DNA of 64,000 bases from Proteus sp. FME41 (lineage in GTDB: Bacteria > Pseudomonadota > Gammaproteobacteria > Enterobacterales > Enterobacteriaceae), in assembly GCF_014897315.1 (NCBI RefSeq), contig NZ_JABUYL010000003.1, forward strand, positions 186,001-250,000, written 5' to 3'. Both the position numbers and the translations under genes were made by a program. The notes beneath the pieces are model-generated. The model ran no database searches and was not told the DNA's origin. It worked only from the letters and a program-made list of their open reading frames with translations. This document shows, one piece after another, positions 19,401 to 27,492 of this stretch (the stretch's first letter is position 1; the number at the start of each line of letters is the position of its first letter).

Positions 19401-20538
19401 AGGGACACTTCAAATTACGTTTGCAACACATAATATTACTTACTCTGAAACTGATAAGAATATTGATGTACAACAGCCAACATCTCCTTTGCCTAAAGAA
19501 GCACAAGGTATCTGGTCCGCAACAAATCCTAATGTTGTGGCAATAAAAGAAAATGGAACCATTGTTAAAGTTACCCCAGGCACAACGGACATCATTTTAA
19601 CATCAAAAGAAAATGACTATTTCTATGAATCAAAAGGAACTTATTCTGTTGAGGTAAGAAAAGTCCCTCACATCACTATCAATTCGGTAACACGGAGAGT
19701 TGATAATAATAAAACGGCACACGTTATCCCTAATACAAATACATCAATATATTGGACGCCTGTTTATGAAGGCGATCAATTAACATTTTCTTGGTTACCA
19801 CCTGATACATCAGTAACTGATTATGAGGTCAACCTTGAATTGTGGGATGGTAATCAAAAAACCAGCCAAATCTTTGAATACAATCAAGCTAAGCTTCTCG
19901 GTGGACAAGCAATCACAACCGCATTTACGATTGATAAAAATTTATTTAAAAGCACTCAGCTTAAAATCAAAGTCATTGTATTTGATCTTTTTGATCAAGA
20001 TTCTCATACCAATACAGGTAGACAATATGCTGTTTATTATCCGATAAATATAAAACCTATTACTCCTGAATATATGGATTTTAGATTAGATGGACGCATT
20101 ATATTTATTAATACGAATAACGGCGCCACAAAGGGAGGATGTCAGGAAACAATATCAGATCCGACAATCCACGTTATTGCTGAACCTATCTATACATTGG
20201 GTTACGCCAATAAACCGTTTCTATTCCCTGTCACTGTCAGTCATAATTTAATCGATATTACAGGAGATTCTAGTCGAAGCTCTGTAGATTATCATGATAG
20301 TACCATTGAGTTGGTTTCTATTGAGAATGCACGACATTCAACAACCAGCCACACCAATGCAATGAAGGAACAGTGCTGGGCAGCAATGACAGGCGCTCCT
20401 CATTCAGGAGGTGCGAACCTAATAACTCATATGACGATAAATGGTATAGAGAAAGTCTTTACCCAACCCGTGAAATGGAATGGGGAGGGAGACCGTAATC
20501 CATCCGCGAATAGTGTGGAAAAAATACTTCACCAATAA
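13426..20538 (+). CDS. Giant invasin/intimin-like inverse autotransporter adhesin
   Basis: A protein of 2370 residues exposed on the outer membrane, predicted to bind host or abiotic surfaces. The ATG at 13426 has GGTGAG 8 nt upstream; a GTG at 13414 is less likely. Domains in order: a long signal peptide (about 1-45); a LysM peptidoglycan-binding domain (about 50-105, YQVKEGDTPESIAEQLNIKL); the inverse-autotransporter beta-barrel (about 185-415, with GIGYRYFTDKFMVGLNAFYD and FGVGAEVWRDYFKLS); more than ten Big_1-type Ig modules of about 95-100 residues (about 480-1820), each with a DNQG/TNSQG-like turn; three Big_2-type modules (about 1820-2080); an FN3-like segment; and a C-terminal domain with two cysteines (GGCQET and EQCWAAM). 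The architecture is typical of intimin/invasin. The ligand is unknown. Confidence 0.93.
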   Translation: MTKSKRGLTPQLASITKTVAWFNIFIQFAFPLSAAIPANVFAKENIQENQTLYKDNIYQVKEGDTPESIAEQLNIKLFKLIEANPDNVSLVGKLKIKTGMKLNIPNTSLSSTKWLNNHNQHDPIPSTNGQELAQIIVDNSSLLNKETDTTQYAISRVSSKANQQIEQWLNQFGHARVSLSTDKHFTLEGSSADLLIPLYDQEKNLIFTQTSYHRKDSRSQLNQGIGYRYFTDKFMVGLNAFYDYDLSRYHSRFGVGAEVWRDYFKLSINHYHRLSNWRTSDDVMDYNERPANGWDIRTEGYLPAYPQLGAKLIFEQYYGKEVGLFGKDNRQENPHAYTAGLTYSPVPLLTLGAERRFGLNDNNDNKFDVNIQYRLGESLSSQLNPDNVRATRLMSGNRYDFVNRNNDIVLEYQKKTLVFLSITPTINGYAKEEKDLGVQVRSKYPVEQIEWSASRLIANGGKINHNNNLNYSIILPRHISGSTEKNSYTISAVAIDKQGHRSDPVQSHIIVDQSAINTQNSQFTPKTTQLPANNHSAQNLTLSIFDNDNLPVDIDIKELSLQVQSDTPIGNSRVSNFNRIDAGKYQVTMTAGSTPETVTLTPKFRDNTFNQAQVTFIADTHSAIIAKGGLAVIKKNAPADGKSQNKIQVIVTDINTNRISNYPVFFTADNGATIIGQSKTDPQGKIIVPITNTHIGKSEIGVSVNNITYSTHVDFTSDIHSAKINTFTINPNSSFANGSDEKIIALNIVDKNNNPVPNAKIHLSADNQAQLKEIELLTDNQGNASTTMTSKISGTVTVIARVNKVTAQKTTQFIADLSNGKIISVIPSAPPYIADGKTAVMFTAVVEDKNHNVLPNAKVIWSTNRDQNIVNLDEISTTNSQGIAQTTVTSTQAFDVIVTASISNESLDALPVTFIANNQQGLMTLTTNKTELIADDKEQAILTAVVKDKFGNKLPNVTVEWLSGASTTLDKQKSITDNQGQTTNQIRTKKAGATEIIATLANKEKARVTLTAMADPNSANIVLTTVNNKIEAVADNNDTITLKAHVTDAENNPLIKQSVFWNSTHNMLSENMVKTDDNGNVQVVIKGTEAQPTTVTATLENNQSSIQNLRFIAGQATASQSTFSIEPQSIVANGSSFATGTITLKDKFGNLVPKQDKFITLSGGATVKFSAIKEIDTGIYQTTINGKQEGISLIRAQYANAGNTFDLTQPLGFIADKQNATINAVNVIAPFDVTANGTDKVVIRAKIVDKQGNPSMEGIAVGWITSLGKLSQPISKTNKNGIAEITLTSTQAGSAQVTAMLDSQQSLDADHVITFNTDVISADKSQLSLSPNTIISETGRSQITLTLKDKYDNLLTGLERKISVNYSTDLTATTTAFNEISRGVYQAHISALKAGQTTISAKVDPVTLTQTALLTVLPNSQTAKVDRFVISDTHPHAGDTITYSAYISDKNNNPVDSGVSVTWTTDRDSLLAKPLTFTDNKGIAHIDLTRNPAGIAKMNAVLISGRYPAPDVNFIADNVDENSSEINLIPATIIANGTDKALLTLTIKDKGGNILPDQHVEGIANNPTIQFSSAKQVSPGHYEIEATGTKSGTAQLSVKVNSIDFKKQKTLQLRADATTWQVKSVNVDRTTMIAGDKGVNYQATIVDANDNILPNVIVSWKLQGLADDYDFSTYTDTNGIARTKVTSTVAGILKMSAYLDLNNHKQIQDVTVTPADIDANKSTFSSNRQSIGGDNKDSALLTVNLMDKYSNTVDGKIVSIKTTSGTPNFSDNPLNALGNGEYQTNLTSNVKTDIILTAEADGITIAQPLTIKVTIPKPDIIFDKQIQQETYTSTLINSLNYKGLPNNINVMWSSSDPTIATIDTLNGKISMKKAGTVIITLQTSGNDQYQPAQSSYPLVIEKAAPILQLTSLSTIKSVWNDGVTHTVNVNFGNTDVKSLPLYYASDDQHIAMIDTLGTIAEVKPGKTKIHIKSDATDQFLADAVVVDYEQDKGTLQITFATHNITYSETDKNIDVQQPTSPLPKEAQGIWSATNPNVVAIKENGTIVKVTPGTTDIILTSKENDYFYESKGTYSVEVRKVPHITINSVTRRVDNNKTAHVIPNTNTSIYWTPVYEGDQLTFSWLPPDTSVTDYEVNLELWDGNQKTSQIFEYNQAKLLGGQAITTAFTIDKNLFKSTQLKIKVIVFDLFDQDSHTNTGRQYAVYYPINIKPITPEYMDFRLDGRIIFINTNNGATKGGCQETISDPTIHVIAEPIYTLGYANKPFLFPVTVSHNLIDITGDSSRSSVDYHDSTIELVSIENARHSTTSHTNAMKEQCWAAMTGAPHSGGANLITHMTINGIEKVFTQPVKWNGEGDRNPSANSVEKILHQ

Positions 20539-20558
20539 TCCGCTTTATAAAATAGTGA

Positions 20559-20585
20559 AAAGAGCCCATCAAGGGCTCTTTATTT
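20559..20585 (+). terminator. Terminator between the adhesin and the RhtX-type permease gene
   Basis: AAAGAGCCC (20559-20567) pairs with GGGCTCTTT (20573-20581) across a 5-nt loop. T runs on both strands make it likely bidirectional between these convergent genes. Confidence 0.8.
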
Positions 20586-20630
20586 ATTCACTGATCCATC
20601 CTAAAAAAGCATGATTTTCTTCCTGTCACT

Positions 20631-21857
20631 CTATTCCGTTAATTTATATCGCTCTTGATATCTTACGTTTACCAGTGTTACCAATAAAGCAAAGAGTGCA
20701 ATCGCTGCGGCTAGCCCAAAGCCTCCGCTATATCCAATGAGTGCAGTTAAACTCACTAACATCATTGCGCACGCCATTTCCCCTACATCGCGCATGCTTT
20801 GTACCGCAGTCATATCGGTACCTGCTTGATTATCCGTTGAGGCAAAACGCATACCGGCTGTCATAATCGCCACAGAAGTGATCCCTGATGATAGCGATCC
20901 CAGTACAATACACACTGCAACGATCGAAAGGCTAATTGTGCCAGTTGATTGCGAAAGCCATAATAATGATGACGCTAAAGCACACAGTAATCCGGCAGAA
21001 AAAGCACGCCATACACCAATCTTATTAATTAACCAAGCACCGCCACCGCAACCAAAGAAAAGGGTCACCATACCGCCCATCATACCCATTTTCCCGACAT
21101 CCGCTAAAGACCACCCACTGTCTGTTAAAAACAGTTTAGCTAGACCAAACCCCGAAACCGCCGTGACTGCTGAAAGTAATGTCAGTGTTAATAGTCTTAC
21201 AGCCCCTTTTCTTCGCACCGTTTTTAATAGGCTTGCATTAGGAGAGTCACTATATTCACCTTCATCATATTTGGCTTTTTGACGAAATAACGTAATAAAA
21301 AATAAACTAACAGCAGGAACCGAGGCAAAAAAGAGTAATGCCGTATGCTGACCTAGTTTATCACTGAGGATCATCATGCCTGCCCCTCCTAAGAAAAAGC
21401 CTCCCATCACGCCCGCAATTTGAACAGCATTAATTTTTGATAATAACGTGCCACTGGCGTGTTCTGCCGCCATACCATCTGTTGCGATATCCTGTGTAGC
21501 ACTGGCTAATGACGCGAGTGCTAATAAAGCAACGCCCCATTTTGCTGTTTCAACAGAAATACCAATGAACGCTAATAATAATAAACAAAGTGTCACAATG
21601 ATTTGCATGGGAATGATCCAACTACGGCGACGTCCCAATGCACTAAACCAATAATTATCAACCACAGGAGCCCATAAAAATTTTAATACCCATGGCAATC
21701 CGACTAATGGAATAAATGCGATTGCACTTAACGCTGAACCTTCTTGGCGTAATAATGTAGGCAATGCATCCATCGCAATTCCCATCGGAATACCTTGCGC
21801 TAAATAAAGTAAACCTAACGTGATAACCAATTGACGATGTCTTAATAGTTCTTGCAT
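20631..21857 (-). CDS. RhtX/FptX-type MFS siderophore permease
   Basis: Twelve-helix major facilitator of 408 residues resembling AmpG and the RhtX/FptX/YbtX siderophore permeases. Members of that group carry ferric siderophore across the inner membrane in one polypeptide. Visible markers are YLAQGIPMGIAMDALPTLLR at the N-terminus, GRRRSWIIP between helices 2 and 3, and ATQDIATDGMA in helix 4. The ATG at 21857 (MQELLRHRQ) follows GGAG; an upstream TTG at 21869 has weaker support. It lies 12 bp after the PepSY gene in the receptor operon. Specificity is unknown. Confidence 0.85.
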   Translation of the reverse strand: MQELLRHRQLVITLGLLYLAQGIPMGIAMDALPTLLRQEGSALSAIAFIPLVGLPWVLKFLWAPVVDNYWFSALGRRRSWIIPMQIIVTLCLLLLAFIGISVETAKWGVALLALASLASATQDIATDGMAAEHASGTLLSKINAVQIAGVMGGFFLGGAGMMILSDKLGQHTALLFFASVPAVSLFFITLFRQKAKYDEGEYSDSPNASLLKTVRRKGAVRLLTLTLLSAVTAVSGFGLAKLFLTDSGWSLADVGKMGMMGGMVTLFFGCGGGAWLINKIGVWRAFSAGLLCALASSLLWLSQSTGTISLSIVAVCIVLGSLSSGITSVAIMTAGMRFASTDNQAGTDMTAVQSMRDVGEMACAMMLVSLTALIGYSGGFGLAAAIALFALLVTLVNVRYQERYKLTE

Positions 21858-21869
21858 AACAGACTCCAA

Positions 21870-23276
21870 TCACTGTCTTTTCAGTAGAAAATAACCCATC
21901 AAAAAATAGAAAACGGCACTTATCAGTAGGGCACAACTTATCCACCACAAAGCAGCATGAGTTATCAATAAGTGACTAAAGACACTGATAAATAAAACCA
22001 CGCTACTTATGGTTAAAATAAGAAAAGTAAGTTGGATCACTTGCGGATAAAAAGAATAAAAAAGAAGCGTTATCAACCAAATACTAAAAAAAGGCAATAT
22101 CGGTGATAACGCAGAGAAAATAGCGAAAGGAATTAAACATGTACTGGCAAAAATTAAGCCCATGCAACTTCCTAACACTAAACGGGAATTGATATTGATG
22201 GGCTTTTTTAAAACCCAAATAATTAATCCACTAAACGTTAATACACAGGCCATCATTCCCATTAAACAATGAAGTGCTGTTAAGCTAAAATTAGCTGAAC
22301 CCGACCATGAATATTGCCCATAATGCAAAGGCTGGACAGCAATAAAAGCACGCGTCCAAAATTGCTGAGATGCAGCACTTTTTTCGGCTATCCAATGATT
22401 ATTTAAACCTGAAAAAGAGAGTTGTTCAAAATTTGCCGTACTGGGTAAATATAAATGAATACCACTCACTGTCATTTGCTGTTTAGCGTGACCTTTATTT
22501 TTCCAATTAATAATTTCAGGAATAAATTCTGGCTTTTCTTGAGAAAGTTGAATTAACAATGAACGAGGAGAAGATGCAATTAACTCAGATGAAACGCTTG
22601 TGGATTGCCCCATTAGTTGCATCATGACTTGTGCTGGTGCTTCTGGCTCAACATATTTTGCCAGCATTAATGTACCGAAAGCCCCTAATCCTGATAATGC
22701 CCCCGTTAACGCAAACATAACAAGCCATGGATAACTCCATAATCCAATCACATTATGTAAATCAAAGAAAAATAGCCTCCCCCCTTGATTAAAACGGAGT
22801 CGAAAGAGTTGATAGATTTTACGGTGATGAATAACAATGCCCGTTATTAGTAATAGCGCAAAAATAAAACCAAATAAGCTAATAAATAACCGACCAGAGA
22901 ACCCCATAAATAGATTTTTATGTAGATTAACAATAGGAGAGATAATTTCTCTGACTGTAATTTCTTCACCCGTTTGTGCATTTAATTGTAGCGAACAATC
23001 CCCCATTCCTTGGCAAAAAGTAATAATAGGGTGATCAATAGATGCTAATTTCACACTATTAAAACCATTTTCACCTAAAAGATATTCACCTTTTACTAAT
23101 AACTGATCTAACGGCAATAATTCTCTATTTAACGGTTTAAATTGAGCCCATAAATTTAAATTTTCATGTGCTAATGACCATGTGCCTGTAAATAAAATAA
23201 TAAATAATAAAATACCGAATAAGCTTCCAGTTTGGCGATGAAGTAGTGAAAACTGGCGTTTTAATGTTGCTTTCAT
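21870..23276 (-). CDS. PepSY-associated membrane protein, probable ferric-siderophore reductase
   Basis: A 468-residue protein of the PepSY-associated TM helix family (FoxB/FpvG-like context), often coded beside TonB receptors and implicated in reduction or release of siderophore iron in the periplasm. Features are HRQTGSLFGILLFIILFTGTW at the N-terminus, a second helix near residues 150-170, a conserved HNVIGLWSYPWLVMFALTGA segment near residue 205, and four closely spaced hydrophobic C-terminal segments. The start at 23276 overlaps the preceding small gene by 4 nt (ATGA). An upstream reading from 23330 would lie inside that gene. The reductase role is inferred from family and context. Confidence 0.82.
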   Translation of the reverse strand: MKATLKRQFSLLHRQTGSLFGILLFIILFTGTWSLAHENLNLWAQFKPLNRELLPLDQLLVKGEYLLGENGFNSVKLASIDHPIITFCQGMGDCSLQLNAQTGEEITVREIISPIVNLHKNLFMGFSGRLFISLFGFIFALLLITGIVIHHRKIYQLFRLRFNQGGRLFFFDLHNVIGLWSYPWLVMFALTGALSGLGAFGTLMLAKYVEPEAPAQVMMQLMGQSTSVSSELIASSPRSLLIQLSQEKPEFIPEIINWKNKGHAKQQMTVSGIHLYLPSTANFEQLSFSGLNNHWIAEKSAASQQFWTRAFIAVQPLHYGQYSWSGSANFSLTALHCLMGMMACVLTFSGLIIWVLKKPININSRLVLGSCMGLIFASTCLIPFAIFSALSPILPFFSIWLITLLFYSFYPQVIQLTFLILTISSVVLFISVFSHLLITHAALWWISCALLISAVFYFLMGYFLLKRQ

Positions 23277-23527
23277 AAAGTAAACTCCAGCAAGATTAAC
23301 GGTAACGACCACCAGCTCCATGCTCGCCAAAAAACCTGCTTTCCATTTACAGAAAGCAAGCTAAAACAGAGTATTCCACATAAAAATAAAACAGGTAAAA
23401 AAACGGCTGCATATAGGCGATCAAGTGGATCTACACTGGGATAAAAGGTTGCTATCAGTAATGACAGCGTAATACTTCCTATTACGCTGCCTAAAACAGC
23501 ACAACTGATCAGCAGTGCTTTTTGCAT
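23273..23527 (-). CDS. Small membrane protein of the siderophore-uptake operon (DUF3649-like)
   Basis: An 84-residue protein with three hydrophobic segments (about 5-27, 38-58 and 66-80). It resembles the small conserved membrane proteins that sit between TonB receptors and PepSY proteins in iron loci; I assign DUF3649 only tentatively. Its ATG overlaps the receptor stop (TAATG) and its stop overlaps the PepSY start (ATGA), so the three proteins are translationally coupled. The function is unknown, perhaps as an accessory to the PepSY protein. Confidence 0.75.
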   Translation of the reverse strand: MQKALLISCAVLGSVIGSITLSLLIATFYPSVDPLDRLYAAVFLPVLFLCGILCFSLLSVNGKQVFWRAWSWWSLPLILLEFTL

Positions 23528-25719
23528 TAGAAATCAGCCTTGATATTCAACATAACGTTACGTGGTTCGCCATAACGGTTATTCCATTGAGGTGAGAAAA
23601 GGCTTGAGTAATAACGTTTATCAAAGACGTTATTTACATTTAATGCCGCAGACCAGTTTTCATTAATTTGATATCCTAACCGCGAATTAAATACCACATA
23701 GCCCCCTTGGCGTAACGTAATGTCCCCATTAGTTTTGCTATATTCACTTTGCGCTTGAATACCCCCACCCACACTCCATTTACGTGCATCCCAAGGTAAC
23801 TGATAATTTGTCCACGCTCTGACCATATGGCGAGGCACTAATGAGTTAAAACTATTGCCTTGATTAACCGTGTCTTCTTTATATTCTGTATCGGTATAGG
23901 TATAACCGACAGAGAGATCCCAAAACGGTGATAAATAGCCTGTACCTTCAATATCAACACCTTGGCTTACGACTTTCCCGCCACTAATCAAATAGGTATT
24001 AAAACCACCACCAGGGTGTGCAGGATCTTCTTGAGGATTATTTTTCATCTCAATACGGAAAACTGCCGCGGATACATTAAGTCCGCCATTCATCAACGCC
24101 CCTTTAATACCACTTTCAACAGTTTGACCTTCTACCGGTTTTAACATCTCACCATCCCAGGTTTTTCCTGTTTGTGGTTGGTAAACCGTGGAATAACTGC
24201 CATACCACGACCATTGAGGTGCAAAGTCCCAAATCAAACCACCATAAGGGGTAATTTTTCCATTTTCAGTAAACTTATCTTGAGGCTTTGTTACCTCCCA
24301 CCAGCTCGCTCTCGCCCCTGCAACTAATGTAACTGGCTCAATAAGCTTGATCCGACTCATTCCATAAAGGCCTGTTTGTTCTGTTTTTGTTGCACCCGAA
24401 GAGGAATAACCCGTTATCTGTGGTTTGGGTACACTATGTGGGTCCCAGCGATAGATATTCACGGATACGTTGAGAGGATCTTTAAATTGCCCAGTATGCT
24501 GTTCTTCACTGGCTTTCGAGTAGCTCATTCCCACAATCACATCATGCTGTAAGCCCCAGCCATTAAGTTTACCTGTGACGTTGGTGTCAAGACTGGTTTG
24601 ATAGTTATGAAACTTATATGCTCCCCCCATCAGCATGGCACCGTCACCCGTTTCAGGATCGATATTTCCCCATGCCCCCGCATATAACAGACGCGCTTTG
24701 GCATATTGATAATCAGCATTCACTTTAAATAACCAATCATCATTAATTTGATGTTCAATTCCGGTAAATAAACGAGTGGTATCCCATTTGAATTTATCCC
24801 AATCAGCATCTAAATAGGTTTTACGAGAAAGGTGTAAATCGCTACCATCTTTTCCCATTGGCACACCAGCCATATTGGTGATGGAGTCTATTGTTTGATA
24901 TTGAATACCTGTACGTAATAGTGTGTTAGCCGTTAAGTCCGCATCCACTGTGGCATAAATTAAGCGAGTCTTTTGATCTGAAATATCATAGAAAAAATCT
25001 TTATCTTCCCACGCCATTACGACTCGGCCACGTACACTCCCTTCTTGATTTAAACGTCCACCCACATCGACTTCACCGCGATAACGGTTCCAACTTCCAG
25101 CCGTAAATGTTGCTTTTAATTGATCGTCTAAAGGTGCGTGTTTACGTACCATATTGACGGTTGCCGCAGGATTTCCCATTCCATGCATTAATCCGTTAGA
25201 ACCTTTTAAGATTTCAACACGTTCATATACCGCCATATCTTGTGGCGAACTAGCCATATTCCCCATTAAAGCGGGAACACCATCAAGCTCAAAAGAGTTA
25301 ATTTGAAAACCACGAGCATAATAAGCTGTTGTTAATAAAACAAAAGGCGCACTGGTGACACCATTTACACGGGTCATCACATCATCTAAGGTTGTCAGGT
25401 TCTGCTTTTCTATCTGCTCTCTGTCTATCACAGAAACGGTTTGAGGGATCTCTCTAGGCTTAAGTGCCATTTTACTTAATGTACTAACGCCTGGAGCAAG
25501 GTTATCGCGGTGTTGTGCTGCACTTTCCGTCACCACCAAAACATCGACTTCTTTATTATTTTCTGTTGCTGTATTTGCGATAGCCGACAGTGAAAATAGA
25601 GCGGTAGAACACAAAATAGCGCATTGTGTTAATGCCAGTTTATTGTGTATACGTTGATTTAATACAGGTGATAATTTCTCTGTTTTATCTAATTTAGCTA
25701 AAGTCGAAATGTAGGCCAT
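23527..25719 (-). CDS. TonB-dependent siderophore receptor (FhuE/FpvA/FoxA-like)
   Basis: Outer-membrane gated channel of 730 residues. The N-terminal region holds a signal peptide with hydrophobic core near residues 29-48 and a TonB-box-like stretch (EVDVLVVTES). The plug domain begins at REIPQTVSVIDREQIEKQN and has LEILKGSNGLMHGMGNPA-type motifs (here VEILKGSNGLMHGMG). The 22-strand barrel ends with NVMLNIKADF and a terminal Phe, as expected for BAM assembly. No separate signalling (STN) domain is evident. A Fur box lies just upstream, as does a putative AraC-family operator. The cognate ferric siderophore cannot be deduced. Confidence 0.92.
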   Translation of the reverse strand: MAYISTLAKLDKTEKLSPVLNQRIHNKLALTQCAILCSTALFSLSAIANTATENNKEVDVLVVTESAAQHRDNLAPGVSTLSKMALKPREIPQTVSVIDREQIEKQNLTTLDDVMTRVNGVTSAPFVLLTTAYYARGFQINSFELDGVPALMGNMASSPQDMAVYERVEILKGSNGLMHGMGNPAATVNMVRKHAPLDDQLKATFTAGSWNRYRGEVDVGGRLNQEGSVRGRVVMAWEDKDFFYDISDQKTRLIYATVDADLTANTLLRTGIQYQTIDSITNMAGVPMGKDGSDLHLSRKTYLDADWDKFKWDTTRLFTGIEHQINDDWLFKVNADYQYAKARLLYAGAWGNIDPETGDGAMLMGGAYKFHNYQTSLDTNVTGKLNGWGLQHDVIVGMSYSKASEEQHTGQFKDPLNVSVNIYRWDPHSVPKPQITGYSSSGATKTEQTGLYGMSRIKLIEPVTLVAGARASWWEVTKPQDKFTENGKITPYGGLIWDFAPQWSWYGSYSTVYQPQTGKTWDGEMLKPVEGQTVESGIKGALMNGGLNVSAAVFRIEMKNNPQEDPAHPGGGFNTYLISGGKVVSQGVDIEGTGYLSPFWDLSVGYTYTDTEYKEDTVNQGNSFNSLVPRHMVRAWTNYQLPWDARKWSVGGGIQAQSEYSKTNGDITLRQGGYVVFNSRLGYQINENWSAALNVNNVFDKRYYSSLFSPQWNNRYGEPRNVMLNIKADF

Positions 25720-25740
25720 ACCTATCCCAAAATATTCAAA

Positions 25741-25755
25741 TGATAATGGTTATCA
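25741..25755 (-). promoter_or_regulatory. Fur box at the TonB receptor promoter
   Basis: TGATAATGGTTATCA matches the 7-1-7 Fur consensus TGATAAT-N-ATTATCA at 13 of 14 defined positions and lies 22 bp before the start codon, downstream of the predicted -10 (25772-25777). This is a classic repressor position. Confidence 0.85.
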
Positions 25756-25771
25756 CTCTATCAACTTTGGG

Positions 25772-25810
25772 ATTATAGTATTTTAGATTGCCAGATTATC
25801 TCTTTCGATT
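25772..25810 (-). promoter_or_regulatory. Receptor promoter: -10 and putative PchR/YbtA-type operator (site A)
   Basis: On the minus strand a perfect TATAAT lies at 25777-25772. Directly upstream (25783-25810, written on the + strand) is a sequence starting TTAGATTGC and ending CTTTCGATT. It contains GATTGC half-sites 21 bp apart and matches site B upstream of the ABC genes at 21 of 28 positions or better. The position over the -35 region suits an AraC-family activator, presumably the product of 29389-30282. Confidence 0.65.
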
Positions 25811-25834
25811 GCCAATCGATATTGATTGGCAATC
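25807..25834. repeat. Perfect 11-bp inverted repeat overlapping site A
   Basis: GATTGCCAATC (25807-25817) and GATTGGCAATC (25824-25834) are separated by 6 bp. It lies between the stop of the ABC gene and the receptor promoter. No T run follows on the minus strand, so it looks more like a protein-binding site than a terminator. Confidence 0.8.
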
Positions 25835-25851
25835 AATAAAGATTTAAAAAC

Positions 25852-27492
25852 TCAATATTTGCCACAAAAATGCGAAAACCATATTGAAGACAATAGCAGT
25901 GTATTAGGTGAACCTTCAGCGATGACGTTACCATTATCAAGCACAATTACGTGATCAGCACGCTTAGCAATATCAGGATCATGCGTGATCACTACACGTG
26001 TGGAGGTGAGCTTTTCAAGATAACATATCACTTTTTCACGACTCACTGTATCAAGGCTCGCCGTCGGCTCATCTAAAAATAAGATTTTGGGATTGGCTAA
26101 TAATGAACGCGCTAAACATAGCCGCTGTTTTTGCCCACCAGAATAACGATCGCCCTGATCGCCTATGTCTTCATCTAAATCAATGAATGTTAAAGGTAAA
26201 TTTAATGCGCTAAGCAACTTCAGAATATCATTATCACTGACTGTTGATTGCTCATTTTGTAATAACGACCAACGCAAGGTGCCTCTAATTAATTGATTAT
26301 GTTGAAAAACGATTTGCCTCGTGTCTGCTAAAACATCTTCTGATAATTGGTTAACGTTTTTATCACCGTAATAAACAGCCCCTTTATCAGCATCAATTAA
26401 ACGGGCTAGAGTACGTAATAATGTTGTTTTACCTGCACCAGAACTGCCTACTATTGCCGTCATTTTTTTATCTGGACATTGAACCGTAATATTAGAAAGG
26501 ATCGGCGTTCCTATCGCCTTGTTTACATCCAATTGTTCACAATAAACTTCATCACTTTTAGGTGTATCACTTTGTGTTGGACTTTGTAATATGAGGGTAT
26601 CAAGTGCATTTTTTATTGAAGTAATTGATTGTTTACTTTGCCTTAATGCTTGATCAATATGTGAAAGTTGGAACAAGGGTTCAATAAACCGAGCAATTAA
26701 AACGACGACTGCCAGCCACTGCGTTAAGGAAAGAGTATTCGCATCAACATTCATGGCTCCAATAACTAAAACAGCAATAAAAATGACCTGAATACAAAGA
26801 GAAAAAATCAAATGATAGGGCAAACTTCGTTGTAATAACTGCACTTGTTGGTGATGTTGTGCTAATAAATCTTGCTGCAGTTGCTGTGAGAACAACGTAT
26901 TCCGTCCACTTTTTCGTAATAACGCCTGATGCTGTGCAAAATCAGCCAATGTTTTTGCTGCAACGTTCTCTGCCGTTTGAAGTGTTGCCTCTTGTTTATA
27001 CAATCCTTTGGCACTTATTCGCATCACTACAACAAGCGATAGTGCCGCCGTGATAAAAATAAAAGCAAAGGTTAAATTATAAAATAAAAGCCCAATAATC
27101 ACCGTTAAGGGTGTGACAATCACACTAATGGCAGGCGCAAGTAAATGAGCTGGAATACTCATCGCACTCATTGCGGCACCTGAGCAGAGTGTTTGCGCTT
27201 GAGGGGGTGGCGTTAAACTACGGGGTAAGTGATAAATTAATGCTTGAACTAAGATTTTCATGACTGTTGTGCCTGCAAGAAAACCTTTTAACGTCGCGAT
27301 ATATTGAAAAATAAGCGTAATGAGTGTTAACCCAGCTAATAACCATAAGTATTGGCTAACATCTTGTCCCCAATAAATAATAATGGGCAATAACAATAGC
27401 CCGCATAGCCCTTCTAAAATGGCGCTAATCACCATAAAAGCAAGGGGAAATTTTAAAGATAACAGTAATGAAACAAAGGGATTAGCCTTCAT
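25852..27492 (-). CDS. ABC half-transporter with fused ATPase domain (YbtQ/IrtB-like), second of pair
   Basis: A 546-residue half-transporter with an N-terminal six-helix exporter-fold membrane domain (about 1-310) and a C-terminal ATPase. Walker A is GSSGAGKTTLL, the signature YSGGQKQRL, Walker B ILFLDEPTASLD and the H-loop VITHD, so the ATPase looks fully active. The ATG at 27492 follows AGGAG and lies 11 nt inside the upstream ABC gene. With its partner it resembles YbtP-YbtQ and Mycobacterium IrtA-IrtB, exporter-fold pairs that work in ferric-siderophore import; export remains possible. Confidence 0.85.
   Translation of the reverse strand: MKANPFVSLLLSLKFPLAFMVISAILEGLCGLLLLPIIIYWGQDVSQYLWLLAGLTLITLIFQYIATLKGFLAGTTVMKILVQALIYHLPRSLTPPPQAQTLCSGAAMSAMSIPAHLLAPAISVIVTPLTVIIGLLFYNLTFAFIFITAALSLVVVMRISAKGLYKQEATLQTAENVAAKTLADFAQHQALLRKSGRNTLFSQQLQQDLLAQHHQQVQLLQRSLPYHLIFSLCIQVIFIAVLVIGAMNVDANTLSLTQWLAVVVLIARFIEPLFQLSHIDQALRQSKQSITSIKNALDTLILQSPTQSDTPKSDEVYCEQLDVNKAIGTPILSNITVQCPDKKMTAIVGSSGAGKTTLLRTLARLIDADKGAVYYGDKNVNQLSEDVLADTRQIVFQHNQLIRGTLRWSLLQNEQSTVSDNDILKLLSALNLPLTFIDLDEDIGDQGDRYSGGQKQRLCLARSLLANPKILFLDEPTASLDTVSREKVICYLEKLTSTRVVITHDPDIAKRADHVIVLDNGNVIAEGSPNTLLLSSIWFSHFCGKY

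Noticed and set aside
25807-25834. Terminator for the ABC operon
   Set aside because: The inverted repeat has no T run on the minus strand and overlaps the operator-like sequence, so a binding site is likelier.
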